This document shows positions 30,746 through 39,269 of a DNA stretch of 45,699 nt, in pieces. The number at the start of each line of letters is the position of its first letter. Within the stretch, counting starts at the first letter, position 1. The stretch is from an uncultured Campylobacter sp. (GTDB taxonomy: Bacteria; Campylobacterota; Campylobacteria; Campylobacterales; Campylobacteraceae), in the NCBI RefSeq assembly GCF_938039245.1, contig NZ_CALHVN010000001.1, positions 1 through 45,699 on the forward strand. Reading direction: 5' to 3'. Below the pieces are notes generated by a model. It did not search any database, had not been told where the DNA came from, and saw nothing but the letters and a program-made list of their open reading frames with translations. The translations under genes and the position numbers were made by a program.

Positions 30746-31731
30746 TACTGCGCCTTTATAAACGAGATTAGGATTTTATTATCCGTCGGTCGCACGAAAT
30801 AGCTAAAAAATACGTATCCTTGGCTATACGTCGCCTCGGCGGGATTAAGGATAACAAAGTCGTCCGAAAATCCCGTCACGCCGCTTGCGTTGCTTATATA
30901 CACTAGACCACTTTGTCCGCCGCTTCGCATGCTAGCTTTTATTTGCCCGCTTATGTTCTGGGCGGTAAAATTTACTCCCGTACTAAAATCTATCGTGTTG
31001 CCGTAAAAGTTTTTAGCCGCCGTATACACGCTTAGTTCGCTCTTGCTAGCATAAGAGCTTAGCTGTGATTTTAGGGCGTAGTTTGCCTTTTCCGAGTTAT
31101 ATGTCGCAGCGTCTAGCTTCGCGTTTAGCTCTGTTTTATTAGCCAAATTTGCAGTCTTTGCCGTTATTAGCTCATTTGCTCTGGTTTCGCCTATCTTTGC
31201 ATTTAGCTCCTCTTTAGTAGCTAGCGTAGAAACGTCCGCGGCCTCGCTTTTTTTAGCAAAGGTATCCTCTATCTTTTTACTAGAAAACGTTTTATTCTCC
31301 GCCGCGGTCGTATCGTCGATAGGCGATGATACGGATTTTAGCGCGTCCTCTATCCTGGTTTTTAGCGCGGCTAACTCCGCGTATTTGCTCTCAAAGTTAG
31401 ACTTAATTTGTTCAAACTCCTCCGCTTTCCTAGCTAGCGAGGCGTTAAAGGTTTGAGCTTTTATGTCTATCTCGTCTTTGGCGGCCTTACCTACGCGCTC
31501 TACGTCGGCCGCTAACGGCTCTAGGTCGTTTTTAGCTTTTTCGATTAACTCTTTTGATTTTGCTACATCGCTCTCTAACCCTTGCATCTTCTGTGCTAGA
31601 TAGCGAAACTCGCGTAGCTCGCTTACGTCTATGCTTTTTACGGCAGCCTCTAGGTCTTTGATTTGAGATAGTAGAAATTTTAGCGCTTCTAGTTTTTCCG
31701 CGCCCATTTTTAGTTCGTATATGCTTGTCAT
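30745..31731 (-). CDS. Phage tail fibre-like coiled-coil protein
   Basis: This 328-aa protein is a long N-terminal coiled coil (1-135) followed by helical repeats of the kind (A/T)TKEELNAKIGETRAN and NKTELNAKLDAA. It ends in a beta-rich domain (about 235-328, GQSGLVYISNASGVTGFSDD). This resembles trimeric tail fibres or appendage proteins. ATG 31731 overlaps the stop of a 45-aa gene (ATGA). Its C-terminal domain differs from that of the second fibre at 26257-27720. Confidence 0.65.
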   Translation of the reverse strand: MTSIYELKMGAEKLEALKFLLSQIKDLEAAVKSIDVSELREFRYLAQKMQGLESDVAKSKELIEKAKNDLEPLAADVERVGKAAKDEIDIKAQTFNASLARKAEEFEQIKSNFESKYAELAALKTRIEDALKSVSSPIDDTTAAENKTFSSKKIEDTFAKKSEAADVSTLATKEELNAKIGETRANELITAKTANLANKTELNAKLDAATYNSEKANYALKSQLSSYASKSELSVYTAAKNFYGNTIDFSTGVNFTAQNISGQIKASMRSGGQSGLVYISNASGVTGFSDDFVILNPAEATYSQGYVFFSYFVRPTDNKILISFIKAQ

Positions 31732-31865
31732 TTGATTAGTCCGCTTTCTTTGATAGTTTTCGTCGTATTTGCAAAGAATTCGCCCGCCTCTTTAAAAAAG
31801 GCTAGCAAATCGACCGTAGCTAAAACCCGCGCACTTAAGATCGCGGGAAACAAATCTCTATTCAT
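31728..31865 (-). CDS. 45-aa phage protein
   Basis: This short gene runs from ATG 31865, overlapping the previous stop by 4 nt, to a TGA that overlaps the fibre ATG by 4 nt. The peptide (RDLFPAILSARVLATVDLLA, then a charged tail FFKEAGEFFANTTKTIKE) looks like an amphipathic helix. The double overlap makes it a credible gene. Function unknown. Confidence 0.5.
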   Translation of the reverse strand: MNRDLFPAILSARVLATVDLLAFFKEAGEFFANTTKTIKESGLIK

Positions 31866-32242
31866 AGCCCGTACTCCTTTCCGTAGTTGGCGTTGTAGTC
31901 CGCGATGATTTCAAGGGCTAGCGTGCGATAGTAAGTATCTTGATTTAGTAAAAACGCCACTTCGTTAATGACGGCGTACATAAGCGTCTCGTCTATCATA
32001 AGATGTTCGTCGGGGTCGTTAAAATTCGGACGATCGGGGTAGGTCAAAAATGCGTTTTGGTCCACGTTTCGATATACCCGCTCGTTGCTCTCTATGCTAC
32101 GCAAAAGCTCGTTTGGTATGCATTTATTCGCCACGTATAGCATAGCCTCGAAAAACACGTCGCTTAACGTTTCGTCATCGGGGACTTTCTTATCCCCGAC
32201 GCACTTGAATTTCAAGATTTTTTTTGCATCTTGGCAGCGCAT
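31862..32242 (-). CDS. Phage protein downstream of the capsid gene (possible head-tail adaptor)
   Basis: The 126-aa protein is acidic and largely helical (VPDDETLSDVFFEAMLYVAN, then DETLMYAVINEVAFLLNQDT). It begins 2 nt after the major capsid gene. Small helical proteins in this place often connect the portal to the tail (gp6-like adaptors), but I see no decisive motif. Confidence 0.55.
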   Translation of the reverse strand: MRCQDAKKILKFKCVGDKKVPDDETLSDVFFEAMLYVANKCIPNELLRSIESNERVYRNVDQNAFLTYPDRPNFNDPDEHLMIDETLMYAVINEVAFLLNQDTYYRTLALEIIADYNANYGKEYGL

Positions 32243-32244
32243 TT

Positions 32245-33228
32245 TTACGCCTTTAGTCCGACTCCGATCGCAAATGCGTCGGCATTTCTAACTTCTAGGC
32301 AGCCTTCGGTGTAGTATCTCTTTTGTATAGCCGTTTTTGACGTAGTAACGTCTTTTAGCTCCGTCGGCACGAGCAGGCCGTTTTTCATATACTCAAAATC
32401 CCCCGCGATAAGCACGTCGCCTAGTCCGAATTTTTGAGACAAGAAGCGGTGTAGCCTAAAATTTACTTTACCAAAATCGGTGTCTAGGCTAACTACGCTA
32501 GAGTTTATGGCTTTTTCGTTACCGAATTGCCTAGTAGCGAAGCGATTTATCGCAGGTTTTAACCCCGCGCCCACGAATACGTCCTTAGGTTTTCCGCCCG
32601 CATCCCAGATATTTTGAAGCAGGTTTGATAGTATCTCCTCGGTTAGCTGCGTCTCGGTTCCGCTCCAGTTGTTCGTGCTATCAAAAGCTACCACGTTTCC
32701 TCTTTTGCCGCCGCTCCAGCTAGCAGCGCCTTTGGCGACGTAGTAAAACAAGCCCGCCATTTCGCCCGCCGTCGTATCGGTTCTTACTGCAGGCGGCATA
32801 AATACGGATTGTTTTGCGTTTGCGTGGCGACCTAGCCCAAATAGCGCATACTCCATATCCAGTTTATGCTCTTTGGCTCTTTTCGTTACCTCGCGCTGGA
32901 GTTCTTTGCCGCCGTACGTAGCCACGGCTTGCATACTTCTTGACACGCTAACGGGCGAAGTGAAGATTTGCGTTGCGTTTGACGTTTTTTGAACGGTGCT
33001 TTTTCTCGTATCGTCAAAGTCGCTGATCTCTAGTTGCGCGTTCTTTTTCGGTGCCGCTAGCGTATCGGTTAGCCAGCTATGCTCTATGCCTTTGACTTCA
33101 GACGTACCGATCATACTTAGTATCGGCGTTTCGTCCGGTCCTATTAAAATGATTTTGTCATAGACCGAAGGTTTTAGCCCTTCTCTTGAGGTTGCGGGGG
33201 TTTGATAACCCGTAGTAGTGATTGCCAT
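32245..33228 (-). CDS. Major capsid protein (DUF5309 / SU10-type)
   Basis: The 327-aa protein has the DUF5309 N-terminus: ILIGPDETPILSMIGTSEVK, then EHSWLTDTLAAP and a capsid-like SRSMQAVATYGGKELQRE. This family is the HK97-fold coat protein of SU10-like phages. Shine-Dalgarno AAAAGGAG precedes ATG 33228. The 169-bp leader upstream contains two copies of a 26-nt motif and may hold the gene's own promoter. Unusually, the gene lies several kilobases from portal and scaffold. Confidence 0.82.
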   Translation of the reverse strand: MAITTTGYQTPATSREGLKPSVYDKIILIGPDETPILSMIGTSEVKGIEHSWLTDTLAAPKKNAQLEISDFDDTRKSTVQKTSNATQIFTSPVSVSRSMQAVATYGGKELQREVTKRAKEHKLDMEYALFGLGRHANAKQSVFMPPAVRTDTTAGEMAGLFYYVAKGAASWSGGKRGNVVAFDSTNNWSGTETQLTEEILSNLLQNIWDAGGKPKDVFVGAGLKPAINRFATRQFGNEKAINSSVVSLDTDFGKVNFRLHRFLSQKFGLGDVLIAGDFEYMKNGLLVPTELKDVTTSKTAIQKRYYTEGCLEVRNADAFAIGVGLKA

Positions 33229-33274
33229 AATTGCTCCTTTTCGTATGGTTTAGAGCGATTATCGCGTAGGTGGC

Positions 33275-33342
33275 AGTGTCAAATCTACCTAGTTTTGGGG
33301 CATATTGGAGATAAATAGTGTCAAAATATACACAATTTGGGG
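33275..33342. repeat. Two 26-nt motif copies upstream of the capsid gene
   Basis: Copies at 33275-33300 and 33317-33342 share AGTGTCAAA at one end and TTTGGGG at the other, with a variable 10-nt centre, start-to-start 42 nt. A third copy is at 41082-41107 (22 of 26 positions identical to the first by hand). On the minus strand each copy contains TTTGACACT, which includes a -35-like TTGACA. Confidence 0.5.
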
Positions 33343-33376
33343 AAAATCGGAAAAATTTTATTAAATCTAGCAGAGT

Positions 33377-33397
33377 AAGGGCGATTTATCCGCCCTT
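33377..33397 (-). terminator. Hairpin between the 1040-aa gene and the capsid gene
   Basis: AAGGGCG and CGCCCTT form a perfect 7-bp stem with a 7-nt loop directly after the stop of the large internal protein. On the plus strand TTATTTTT follows; on the minus strand the T-run is missing. It probably separates the two transcripts or acts as a processing site. Confidence 0.5.
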
Positions 33398-36300
33398 TTA
33401 TTTTTGCTTTTTATCGTCTTTTTGCGTATTCTTGGCAGTTATAGCGACTAGTCGCCTTTTTGCCGCATTGATCGCCGCAAGCTTCGTTTTTGTAGAGATG
33501 TCTTTGCTGATGATGGTTTTTCTTAGCATATTGCCGATTTTTTCGGCATCGTCTAGTTCTATTATCTTTTCTACTAGACGATCGGCGGGATTTTGTGATA
33601 TAATACTATCAGCGGTCAATGAACGTGCATTTGCACCATTCGCCCCTGCCGGCTTAGTATCGGTGTGCAGGGATGGTGGGCGACCCTGCCATTGGCCTCT
33701 TTCTTCCGCATTCATTCTTCTACGATTTGCATGTATGATTTTTTTATCGCTCTTGTCTATTACTATGTCTTTCATCTTATTATCGTCTGCTTTGCCTAAA
33801 TATACGCTATTTTCGCTTTTACCGCTTTTTACTACGCTCGGCCTATCCAGCACGTATTCTATCAGCTCTTTTATCGCCCTCTTATTTTTATGCATTTCGG
33901 GATGTTGTGATTTTAGCCAAGCCAGCGAAGTAGTTACGGCGTCTATACCCGTTTGATCTTTTAGTACGTCGTCAAGCTCAAATTTAACCTGATCTAGGTA
34001 AGTAAGCTTACCCTCTCTCATCGTCCAGCCCTCGCCCTTTACGACTTCTTGTTTTGCTTCTGCTTGCTCTAGCTTACTTCCTTGCTCGGCAGCTTCTTTG
34101 ACTATCCCATCCGCCTTAGCCTTATCTAACTCATTGCTAAATTTAAACTGCGCCTTAGCCATCTCGATGATGTCTATTTTTTCGCTAACGGGTATATCTT
34201 TATTCATCGCGGCCTTTGATAGCTTTTCGCCCAGTTCTCGCGCGCTTGACGAACTCATCACGGCATTGTATATAGCGTGTCTTGACGCTGCGGTCTTTCC
34301 CATCTGCAAAAACGGCAGGAATTTAACGGTATTTTGCACGGCCCTGTTTGCCGCCATAGTCAAGTATCTCACGGCTACGTTATGACTGAGGCCTTGCTGG
34401 AGTTTAGGGTCTTTAGGCGCCTTAAAAGCATCGGCAAGGGTATGATCGAGCCCGTGGATTTTATTCATCTTTTCGGTTATCTCGATAGCTTTCTTAGCCG
34501 CCTCGCTTTTATAGTTCGGATTATCTTTTAGCGTTTTTAACATCCCCGAGTAATCCACCACCCTTTTGCCGCCCATCGTTTCTTTGATATTTCTCTCCAG
34601 CGTATTTTTTATCGCCTCGATCTCCAGCCTTTCTCTGCTGGGCGCGTCAAGTCCTGACAAATATTCGTTTAGCTTGCCGTTGGTGTTTCTAAATTTCTTA
34701 TCCAACTTGGCTTGCGTTAGCTCTTTTGTGGTACCTTTTTGTATCCCTTCATAAAGCGAATCGTCCTCTATGCGCTTCATTTGCGAGTATTTGACGTCGG
34801 CGTCATAAAGGCTATTTTTTAGCCTTTCCAGCTCCATGCCGCTTTTGCCCGTGCTTGCAAATATCCCATCGTCTAGGCTTTGTTTTAGCCTTATTAGTTT
34901 GTCTTTCGTCGGCTTATAGTCGGCTTGTCTTATTAAGCTATTTACGGCGTGCCTAGCCTCAAATAACGCTTCGGCATCCGCTCCGTCATCCAAAACCTTT
35001 AAGATTCTATTGGTTACGGGAGATAAGTCGGTTTGAGATTTGATGTAGGTTTTAACATCCTCGGCTGCCGATCTTATCAGTCTTTCGTCTAGTTTTACGC
35101 CGTTTGTGTTTATCGCATTTTTTACCTCACTCGTAGTCTTTGCATAATCGTCTTTGATTCTTTTTACGTATTCGCCTAGTATATCTCCCACTTCATCGCC
35201 CGTGCGTTCTCCGCTCGCTCCGATCTCGTCGATAAACCTGCGCGTATCGTCACCCAGGATGTCGGCGTATTTCTTAGCAAATTCTGGGCTTTCTTTTATA
35301 AGCCCGTTAAATTCGTTTATGTGTTTCTCGTCGGCCCTAGCCTTAGCAAATACCAACCTTTGACGCGCGGCCGTGTCCTCGTCGGCGAATTTAGACGCTA
35401 AATTTTGCGCCGCCTCCTCGGCTTTACTCGCTACTCCTCTTAAAATTTCGGGCGTGGCCGAGTTTTCTTTTATGTGTTTTGCGCCTTGAGCTAGTTCGCT
35501 TAGCTTTACGTTGGCGTTAGTACCCTGCGGGGTGTATATTTCCATAAGCTCTCTAAGCGCTCTTTGCTCATCTATGGATAAATCTGCGCCAAAGTCGGCT
35601 ACGTTAGCTTCCGCACCCCTTATGTTTCCGGTTCTAACGTGGTCGTAAATAGGGATGTCGGTTTTTGCGGTTACGTCTTTTAGCGGATGGGTCATATCGG
35701 CTACTTTTTCTTTTACGTTTTCGCCGCTCATTTTTAGCTTCTGCGTTGCTTGGGCGGCTTTATCTTTAGCCTCGTTTATCAGCCCTTTCGTGCCTTGATA
35801 GCCCCTGATCGCTCCTCCTATTATGGTATCGCCTGCCGCAGATAGTAGCGCGTCCTCGCCCATTTTGGCTAGCGCCTCTTTTGCGTCGAGTTCTCTGCCG
35901 ACATAGTCGCTATTTGCTACGTAGTCGGCGTAACCGCCGACAGACGTACCTATCATACCGCGTACTAGATTATTTTTAAAGCCCGCTCCACTTTTTACGC
36001 TTGCGGCAGCACCCACTAATGACCAAACGTTATCCCTTATACCGCGACCGATCTGTTTTATCATTCCGTCGTCGAGCGGGGTTAAATCCTCGCCCCGCCT
36101 TAAGAATACCTGCCCGCTCTTTTTGTGCGTTACGAGCTCGCCCTGGTTGTTTTGAGCCAGTTGGGCGTTTATATTTCTAAAAAGCTCGTTTTTTTGAGCT
36201 AAAATTTTATCTCTATCGCCGAATATCAGGTGTGAATTCTCAAGCTTCGAGACGGAATTATTTACTACGCTTCTCACATCGTCCGCGCCCTGGGCTTGAG

Positions 36301-36520
36301 CTAAATCATTTTTATAGTCGTCCCTAGGTCCGATGCCTCTGCCTACCGTATCCGCCGCTATCGTAGCGGCCGCTTTCATCGGATTTAAGCTAAGGGGTAA
36401 AATTTGAGGTTCGATAGGCGCGTCCTCTTTTTCAAAACCTATCATTTGCGCCCTCGCTTGAGGCGTTAGTGGGTATCTTTGCCCTACTTGATTTAGTTCA
36501 TCTTGGGTTAAAGGTCTCAT
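33398..36520 (-). CDS. Large phage internal virion protein (1040 aa) with a possible C-terminal toxin-like domain
   Basis: This long, mostly alpha-helical protein is the size of podovirus ejection proteins. A Gly/Ala-rich hydrophobic stretch lies near residues 165-215 (NVWSLVGAAASVKSGAG). Residues about 880-935 (LIEYVLDRPSVVKSG, then NSVYLGKADDNKMKDIVID and KKIIHANRR) look like the compact RNase-like domains (barnase/EndoU/colicin-like) sometimes fused to phage head proteins; this is tentative. Two similar helical segments flank that domain (LSKAAMNKDIPVSEKIDI and LRKTIISKDISTKTKLAA). ATG 36520 overlaps the previous stop by 4 nt. Confidence 0.6.
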   Translation of the reverse strand: MRPLTQDELNQVGQRYPLTPQARAQMIGFEKEDAPIEPQILPLSLNPMKAAATIAADTVGRGIGPRDDYKNDLAQAQGADDVRSVVNNSVSKLENSHLIFGDRDKILAQKNELFRNINAQLAQNNQGELVTHKKSGQVFLRRGEDLTPLDDGMIKQIGRGIRDNVWSLVGAAASVKSGAGFKNNLVRGMIGTSVGGYADYVANSDYVGRELDAKEALAKMGEDALLSAAGDTIIGGAIRGYQGTKGLINEAKDKAAQATQKLKMSGENVKEKVADMTHPLKDVTAKTDIPIYDHVRTGNIRGAEANVADFGADLSIDEQRALRELMEIYTPQGTNANVKLSELAQGAKHIKENSATPEILRGVASKAEEAAQNLASKFADEDTAARQRLVFAKARADEKHINEFNGLIKESPEFAKKYADILGDDTRRFIDEIGASGERTGDEVGDILGEYVKRIKDDYAKTTSEVKNAINTNGVKLDERLIRSAAEDVKTYIKSQTDLSPVTNRILKVLDDGADAEALFEARHAVNSLIRQADYKPTKDKLIRLKQSLDDGIFASTGKSGMELERLKNSLYDADVKYSQMKRIEDDSLYEGIQKGTTKELTQAKLDKKFRNTNGKLNEYLSGLDAPSRERLEIEAIKNTLERNIKETMGGKRVVDYSGMLKTLKDNPNYKSEAAKKAIEITEKMNKIHGLDHTLADAFKAPKDPKLQQGLSHNVAVRYLTMAANRAVQNTVKFLPFLQMGKTAASRHAIYNAVMSSSSARELGEKLSKAAMNKDIPVSEKIDIIEMAKAQFKFSNELDKAKADGIVKEAAEQGSKLEQAEAKQEVVKGEGWTMREGKLTYLDQVKFELDDVLKDQTGIDAVTTSLAWLKSQHPEMHKNKRAIKELIEYVLDRPSVVKSGKSENSVYLGKADDNKMKDIVIDKSDKKIIHANRRRMNAEERGQWQGRPPSLHTDTKPAGANGANARSLTADSIISQNPADRLVEKIIELDDAEKIGNMLRKTIISKDISTKTKLAAINAAKRRLVAITAKNTQKDDKKQK

Positions 36521-37722
36521 TCGTATTCTCCGCTTCTTACAAATTCGTCCGCCGTTTCGGCAGTGTATTTTTTGGGTATTTTAGTTTTGCCTAGTATCGC
36601 ATCGCTTATCTTGTCTCTTTGGACTTCCAACTCTTTGATTTTGGAGTTTATCGCGTATCTTTGATAACCGTCTTTCGTCGCGTCTCGTTTCGTTCTTAGC
36701 GAGCTTATTTCGATGTTAAATATTCTGTTGTTTAACCTTTCGGCTTTTAATGCCGTATCGTTATCAAAGATTGCGCCGTTAAGCTTTATTCCGACTTCTT
36801 TTGTAAGGTCTTGTATCTCTCTATCGGCGCGCCCCAGTTTTGTAAGCTGTACGCCCGTATTGGTTAGTATTTGGGCTAAATTTTGCGCTGATTGCGAGCC
36901 GTTATCTACCCCCGCTTTTTCCGCGAACCAATCTAAAACCCTATCGCCCCAGCCGTCGTAGCTATCTAGCGGTTTGCCGTATTTGGCAAACTCCTCGCCC
37001 GCTTGTCCCAACTTGTCCGTGCCCTCCGATAACCCCGTCATCTCTTTATCGAAGTTATCGTCTTTGTTTAGCTTATCCGTAATGTTTTTGCCCCAGGTCC
37101 TATTCGTAGTTACGTAATTAACAAAATTCTGTGCGGCTCTTGCGTAGTCTATCGCCCCGGTGTTTTCGTCAAGCCCGCCGAACATTGCGGCAAACTGCTT
37201 ATTGTCTTTATTCGTCTCGAAAAAATCTTTTGGATTTAGCGCACTTGCGCTTATTCCGCCGACGGTCGGCATCGCTCCCGCATCGGCTGCTGTTAGCTTG
37301 GCCTCTCTCGCGTCTTTTCTATCTTGCAACATCGCATTTCTAAAAGCGGCGTTTTCGGCCATTTGTTGTTTTCTTAGAGCGATATTTTCATTTAGTTGTT
37401 TTTGACGCAAATCATAATCTTTTTGCCATTGATCGGTCTTTATACCTAGCTCGCTTTGCTTAAACTGCCTATTAAAGGCGTTATCGTTCGCCGTCTCTCT
37501 TTCGGTTTCGGCGTGGTGCCTAGCCGTTTCGGCGTCTCTTGCCCCGGTTAACGCCTCGCTAGCCAAATTTGATCGCATAGTTTCGTTGATTTTCATCTGA
37601 TTTTGGTTTTTCGCTACGTTTTCTTTGTATATGTCCCAAAGGGAGCGTCCGACCGCTCCGACTGCATCTATCATGTTCGTGTTGTAGTTGAAATCTACTC
37701 TATTTGGGTTAAAGTACGCCAC
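36517..37722 (-). CDS. Phage internal virion protein, coiled-coil rich
   Basis: I start this at GTG 37722 (401 aa; VAYFNPNRVDFNY...), which has AAGGAG 8 nt upstream. The open frame to 37887 runs over the divergent lipoprotein gene and is unlikely to be coding. A Gln/Arg/Ala-rich coiled coil occupies residues about 40-140 (LRKQQMAENAAFRNAMLQD). The rest is helical and charged. Its place beside the 1040-aa protein, and its composition, suggest an internal or ejection protein. Confidence 0.6.
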   Translation of the reverse strand: MAYFNPNRVDFNYNTNMIDAVGAVGRSLWDIYKENVAKNQNQMKINETMRSNLASEALTGARDAETARHHAETERETANDNAFNRQFKQSELGIKTDQWQKDYDLRQKQLNENIALRKQQMAENAAFRNAMLQDRKDAREAKLTAADAGAMPTVGGISASALNPKDFFETNKDNKQFAAMFGGLDENTGAIDYARAAQNFVNYVTTNRTWGKNITDKLNKDDNFDKEMTGLSEGTDKLGQAGEEFAKYGKPLDSYDGWGDRVLDWFAEKAGVDNGSQSAQNLAQILTNTGVQLTKLGRADREIQDLTKEVGIKLNGAIFDNDTALKAERLNNRIFNIEISSLRTKRDATKDGYQRYAINSKIKELEVQRDKISDAILGKTKIPKKYTAETADEFVRSGEYE

Positions 37723-37751
37723 CTTTTTGCTCCTTAAATTGTAAAATACGC

Positions 37752-37757
37752 TATAAT
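37752..37757 (+). promoter_or_regulatory. -10 box of the prophage lipoprotein gene
   Basis: A perfect TATAAT in a host-like context (CGCTATAATCCC) lies 17 nt before the ATG, followed by Shine-Dalgarno AAAAGGA. It points opposite to all other phage genes in the window and could be active in the lysogen. Confidence 0.65.
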
Positions 37758-37774
37758 CCCAAAAAGGATTATTT

Positions 37775-38098
37775 ATGAAATATTGCCTATCTATTGCCCT
37801 TTGCTTGTCTATCCTCGGCTGCGCCGCTAGCGAGCAAACAAGCTTTATACAAGCAGGGTTAAACGCCGCCAGCGGCGAAAAATACATAAACGACGACTCG
37901 CTTTTTCATGACGTCAGCAACCAAAACGGGCTTATCACTACGGGCGTCGTGCTAGGATTAGGCCTGCTGGTTTCGGGCGCTAAAGCCATATCAAATGCCT
38001 TTAGCAGCGACGACGCAGGCTCGGACGAAGTCGCCGTATCAAACGACGAAAACGTGACTATTGCGACTAGCGATGACAACGCCACGATAAATCAATAG
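37775..38098 (+). CDS. Prophage-encoded lipoprotein (moron candidate)
   Basis: The 107-aa protein has a lipoprotein signal (CLSIALCLSILGC, lipobox cysteine at 16). A short glycine-rich hydrophobic segment lies at about 51-70 (NGLITTGVVLGLGLLVSGAK), with an acidic Asp/Ser/Asn tail. It is the only plus-strand gene in the phage part, with its own promoter, set between two virion genes and overlapping the 130-aa gene tail-to-tail by 7 bp. This is the layout of a moron, a gene expressed in the lysogen. Phage lipoproteins of this kind often block superinfection; that role is inference. Confidence 0.7.
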   Translation: MKYCLSIALCLSILGCAASEQTSFIQAGLNAASGEKYINDDSLFHDVSNQNGLITTGVVLGLGLLVSGAKAISNAFSSDDAGSDEVAVSNDENVTIATSDDNATINQ

Positions 38099-38484
38099 CC
38101 CTCATCCTCGTCTTTGCGCTTACTAAAAGCGGACGAGTTCCATGCGTTGAGTAGATTTTGATTGGCCTCATTCTCCCTTGAAATCTGCCGCTCGGATAGC
38201 ATTTTATTGAAATCAAACGCAGCCTTTTGCTGCTTCATCAAGTTTTTAGCCGCCTGTTGTTGCGCTATGCCCGAGTACATATTGCCCGCCATTCCTAGCG
38301 CGTTCATCCAGTTAGGCGTTCCCGCCGCGTCGCTATCTCCTAGCCAACTGCCCGCGCTCTTTAAAAGCCCCATAAAGTCAAAACCGCCGTCGTTCGCCGC
38401 CGAATTTGCCGCCGCAGCGCCATAGCTAAGTCCTCTTTTTAGGCTATCTGTGGCCCAAGCGCCCGTATCAAGTCCAAATCCCAT
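38092..38484 (-). CDS. Phage virion-associated protein
   Basis: The 130-aa protein has an N-terminal Gly/Ala-rich half (GLSYGAAAANSAANDGG, GNMYSGIAQQQAAK). A C-terminal amphipathic helix follows (KQQKAAFDFNKMLSERQISR). Similar Gly-rich-plus-helix proteins are found among phage injection proteins. A strong Shine-Dalgarno, AAGGAGGGG, precedes ATG 38484. It follows the scaffold-like gene and precedes the internal proteins. No named family. Confidence 0.55.
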   Translation of the reverse strand: MGFGLDTGAWATDSLKRGLSYGAAAANSAANDGGFDFMGLLKSAGSWLGDSDAAGTPNWMNALGMAGNMYSGIAQQQAAKNLMKQQKAAFDFNKMLSERQISRENEANQNLLNAWNSSAFSKRKDEDEGY

Positions 38485-38494
38485 TTTCCCCTCC

Positions 38495-39094
38495 TTATAG
38501 CATTCCTGCTGATTTTAAAATCTCAGCGCCTAGCTCGATGTCGCTTACGTTCTCGCCCTTTTTTACGCGCTCAAACGCGCTTACTCCGCCCGCGCCCCTG
38601 TTGCTGCCGATGATAGGATCAGGTTCGCCGCTTACTTTGGCTAGGCCTATCATCGCTTTTGCGACTGCTTTCCAGCCGTCGTAGTTTTCGCCCAGCAGCG
38701 GCATAAAGCCGTTTTCGTCGGCAAATTTGCCTAGCTCCTCTAGCTTTATCGTCGGGAAATCTTTTTTAAACTCGGCGGAGTTCTTGCTAAAAATTTCCTG
38801 CTGCCTAGCTTGTTCTGCGGCTGCTGCTTGCGCGGCTTGAAACTGCGCTAATTGCTCTTTGATCTGCCCTATGTCGCCTAGTCCCATACTTTCAAGCATT
38901 GCTTGTTGCTCGGGCGTCATTACAGCGGGCGCGCTCTCTTTGGGCGTAGCTTCCTCGTTTTTTGGCGTCTCCTTCGGCGCTTGGGCTACGGGTGCTTCGC
39001 TTGTTTCTTGCGCTACTTCCTGCGGCTCGCTTGCGGTATCTTGCCCTTCGTCAAATGCGCCCATTAGCGCCTCTATTGCATCATTCTCAGTCAT
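38495..39094 (-). CDS. Scaffolding-like head assembly protein
   Basis: I start it at ATG 39094 (199 aa), which has AAGGAG at the right distance. It has an acidic, Glu/Ala/Pro-rich N-terminal half (TASEPQEVAQETSEAP...), a Gln/Ala helix (IKEQLAQFQAAQAAAAEQAR) and a compact C-terminus. Acidic, low-complexity, helical proteins encoded right after the portal are typically scaffolds. It overlaps the 60-aa gene upstream by 8 nt. Confidence 0.6.
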   Translation of the reverse strand: MTENDAIEALMGAFDEGQDTASEPQEVAQETSEAPVAQAPKETPKNEEATPKESAPAVMTPEQQAMLESMGLGDIGQIKEQLAQFQAAQAAAAEQARQQEIFSKNSAEFKKDFPTIKLEELGKFADENGFMPLLGENYDGWKAVAKAMIGLAKVSGEPDPIIGSNRGAGGVSAFERVKKGENVSDIELGAEILKSAGML

Positions 39095-39269
39095 TTTCGT
39101 TCTCCTTGTAGTTGTCAAATACGTCAAAAAGACTATCGAGAAGTTTTAAATTTCCCATAGCCCCCAGCCTAGCTCTCTTTTTCAGCGTCTCGTTTTCCGC
39201 GACGTTTAAGTTTTGCGTATAAAGTGCGCAGATATGCTCTATAAATTTCCTAAAAGCCTCCTTGTTCAT
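39087..39269 (-). CDS. Small phage protein between portal and scaffold
   Basis: ATG 39269 (GGAG 5 nt upstream) gives 60 aa; earlier in-frame starts lie inside the portal gene. The product is helical and basic (MNKEAFRKFIEHICALYTQN ... LKKRARLGAMGNLKLLDSLF). Overlaps with portal (20 nt) and scaffold (8 nt) fit the rest of the operon. Function unknown. Confidence 0.55.
   Translation of the reverse strand: MNKEAFRKFIEHICALYTQNLNVAENETLKKRARLGAMGNLKLLDSLFDVFDNYKENEND

Noticed and set aside
33318..33956. 212-codon plus-strand ORF in the prophage
   Set aside because: It is antisense to the C-terminus of the 1040-aa virion protein, is a low-complexity hydrophobic translation, and has no ribosome site.
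37723..37887. 55-residue N-terminal extension of the 401-aa internal protein
   Set aside because: It would run antisense through the divergent lipoprotein gene and its promoter; GTG 37722 has a proper Shine-Dalgarno.
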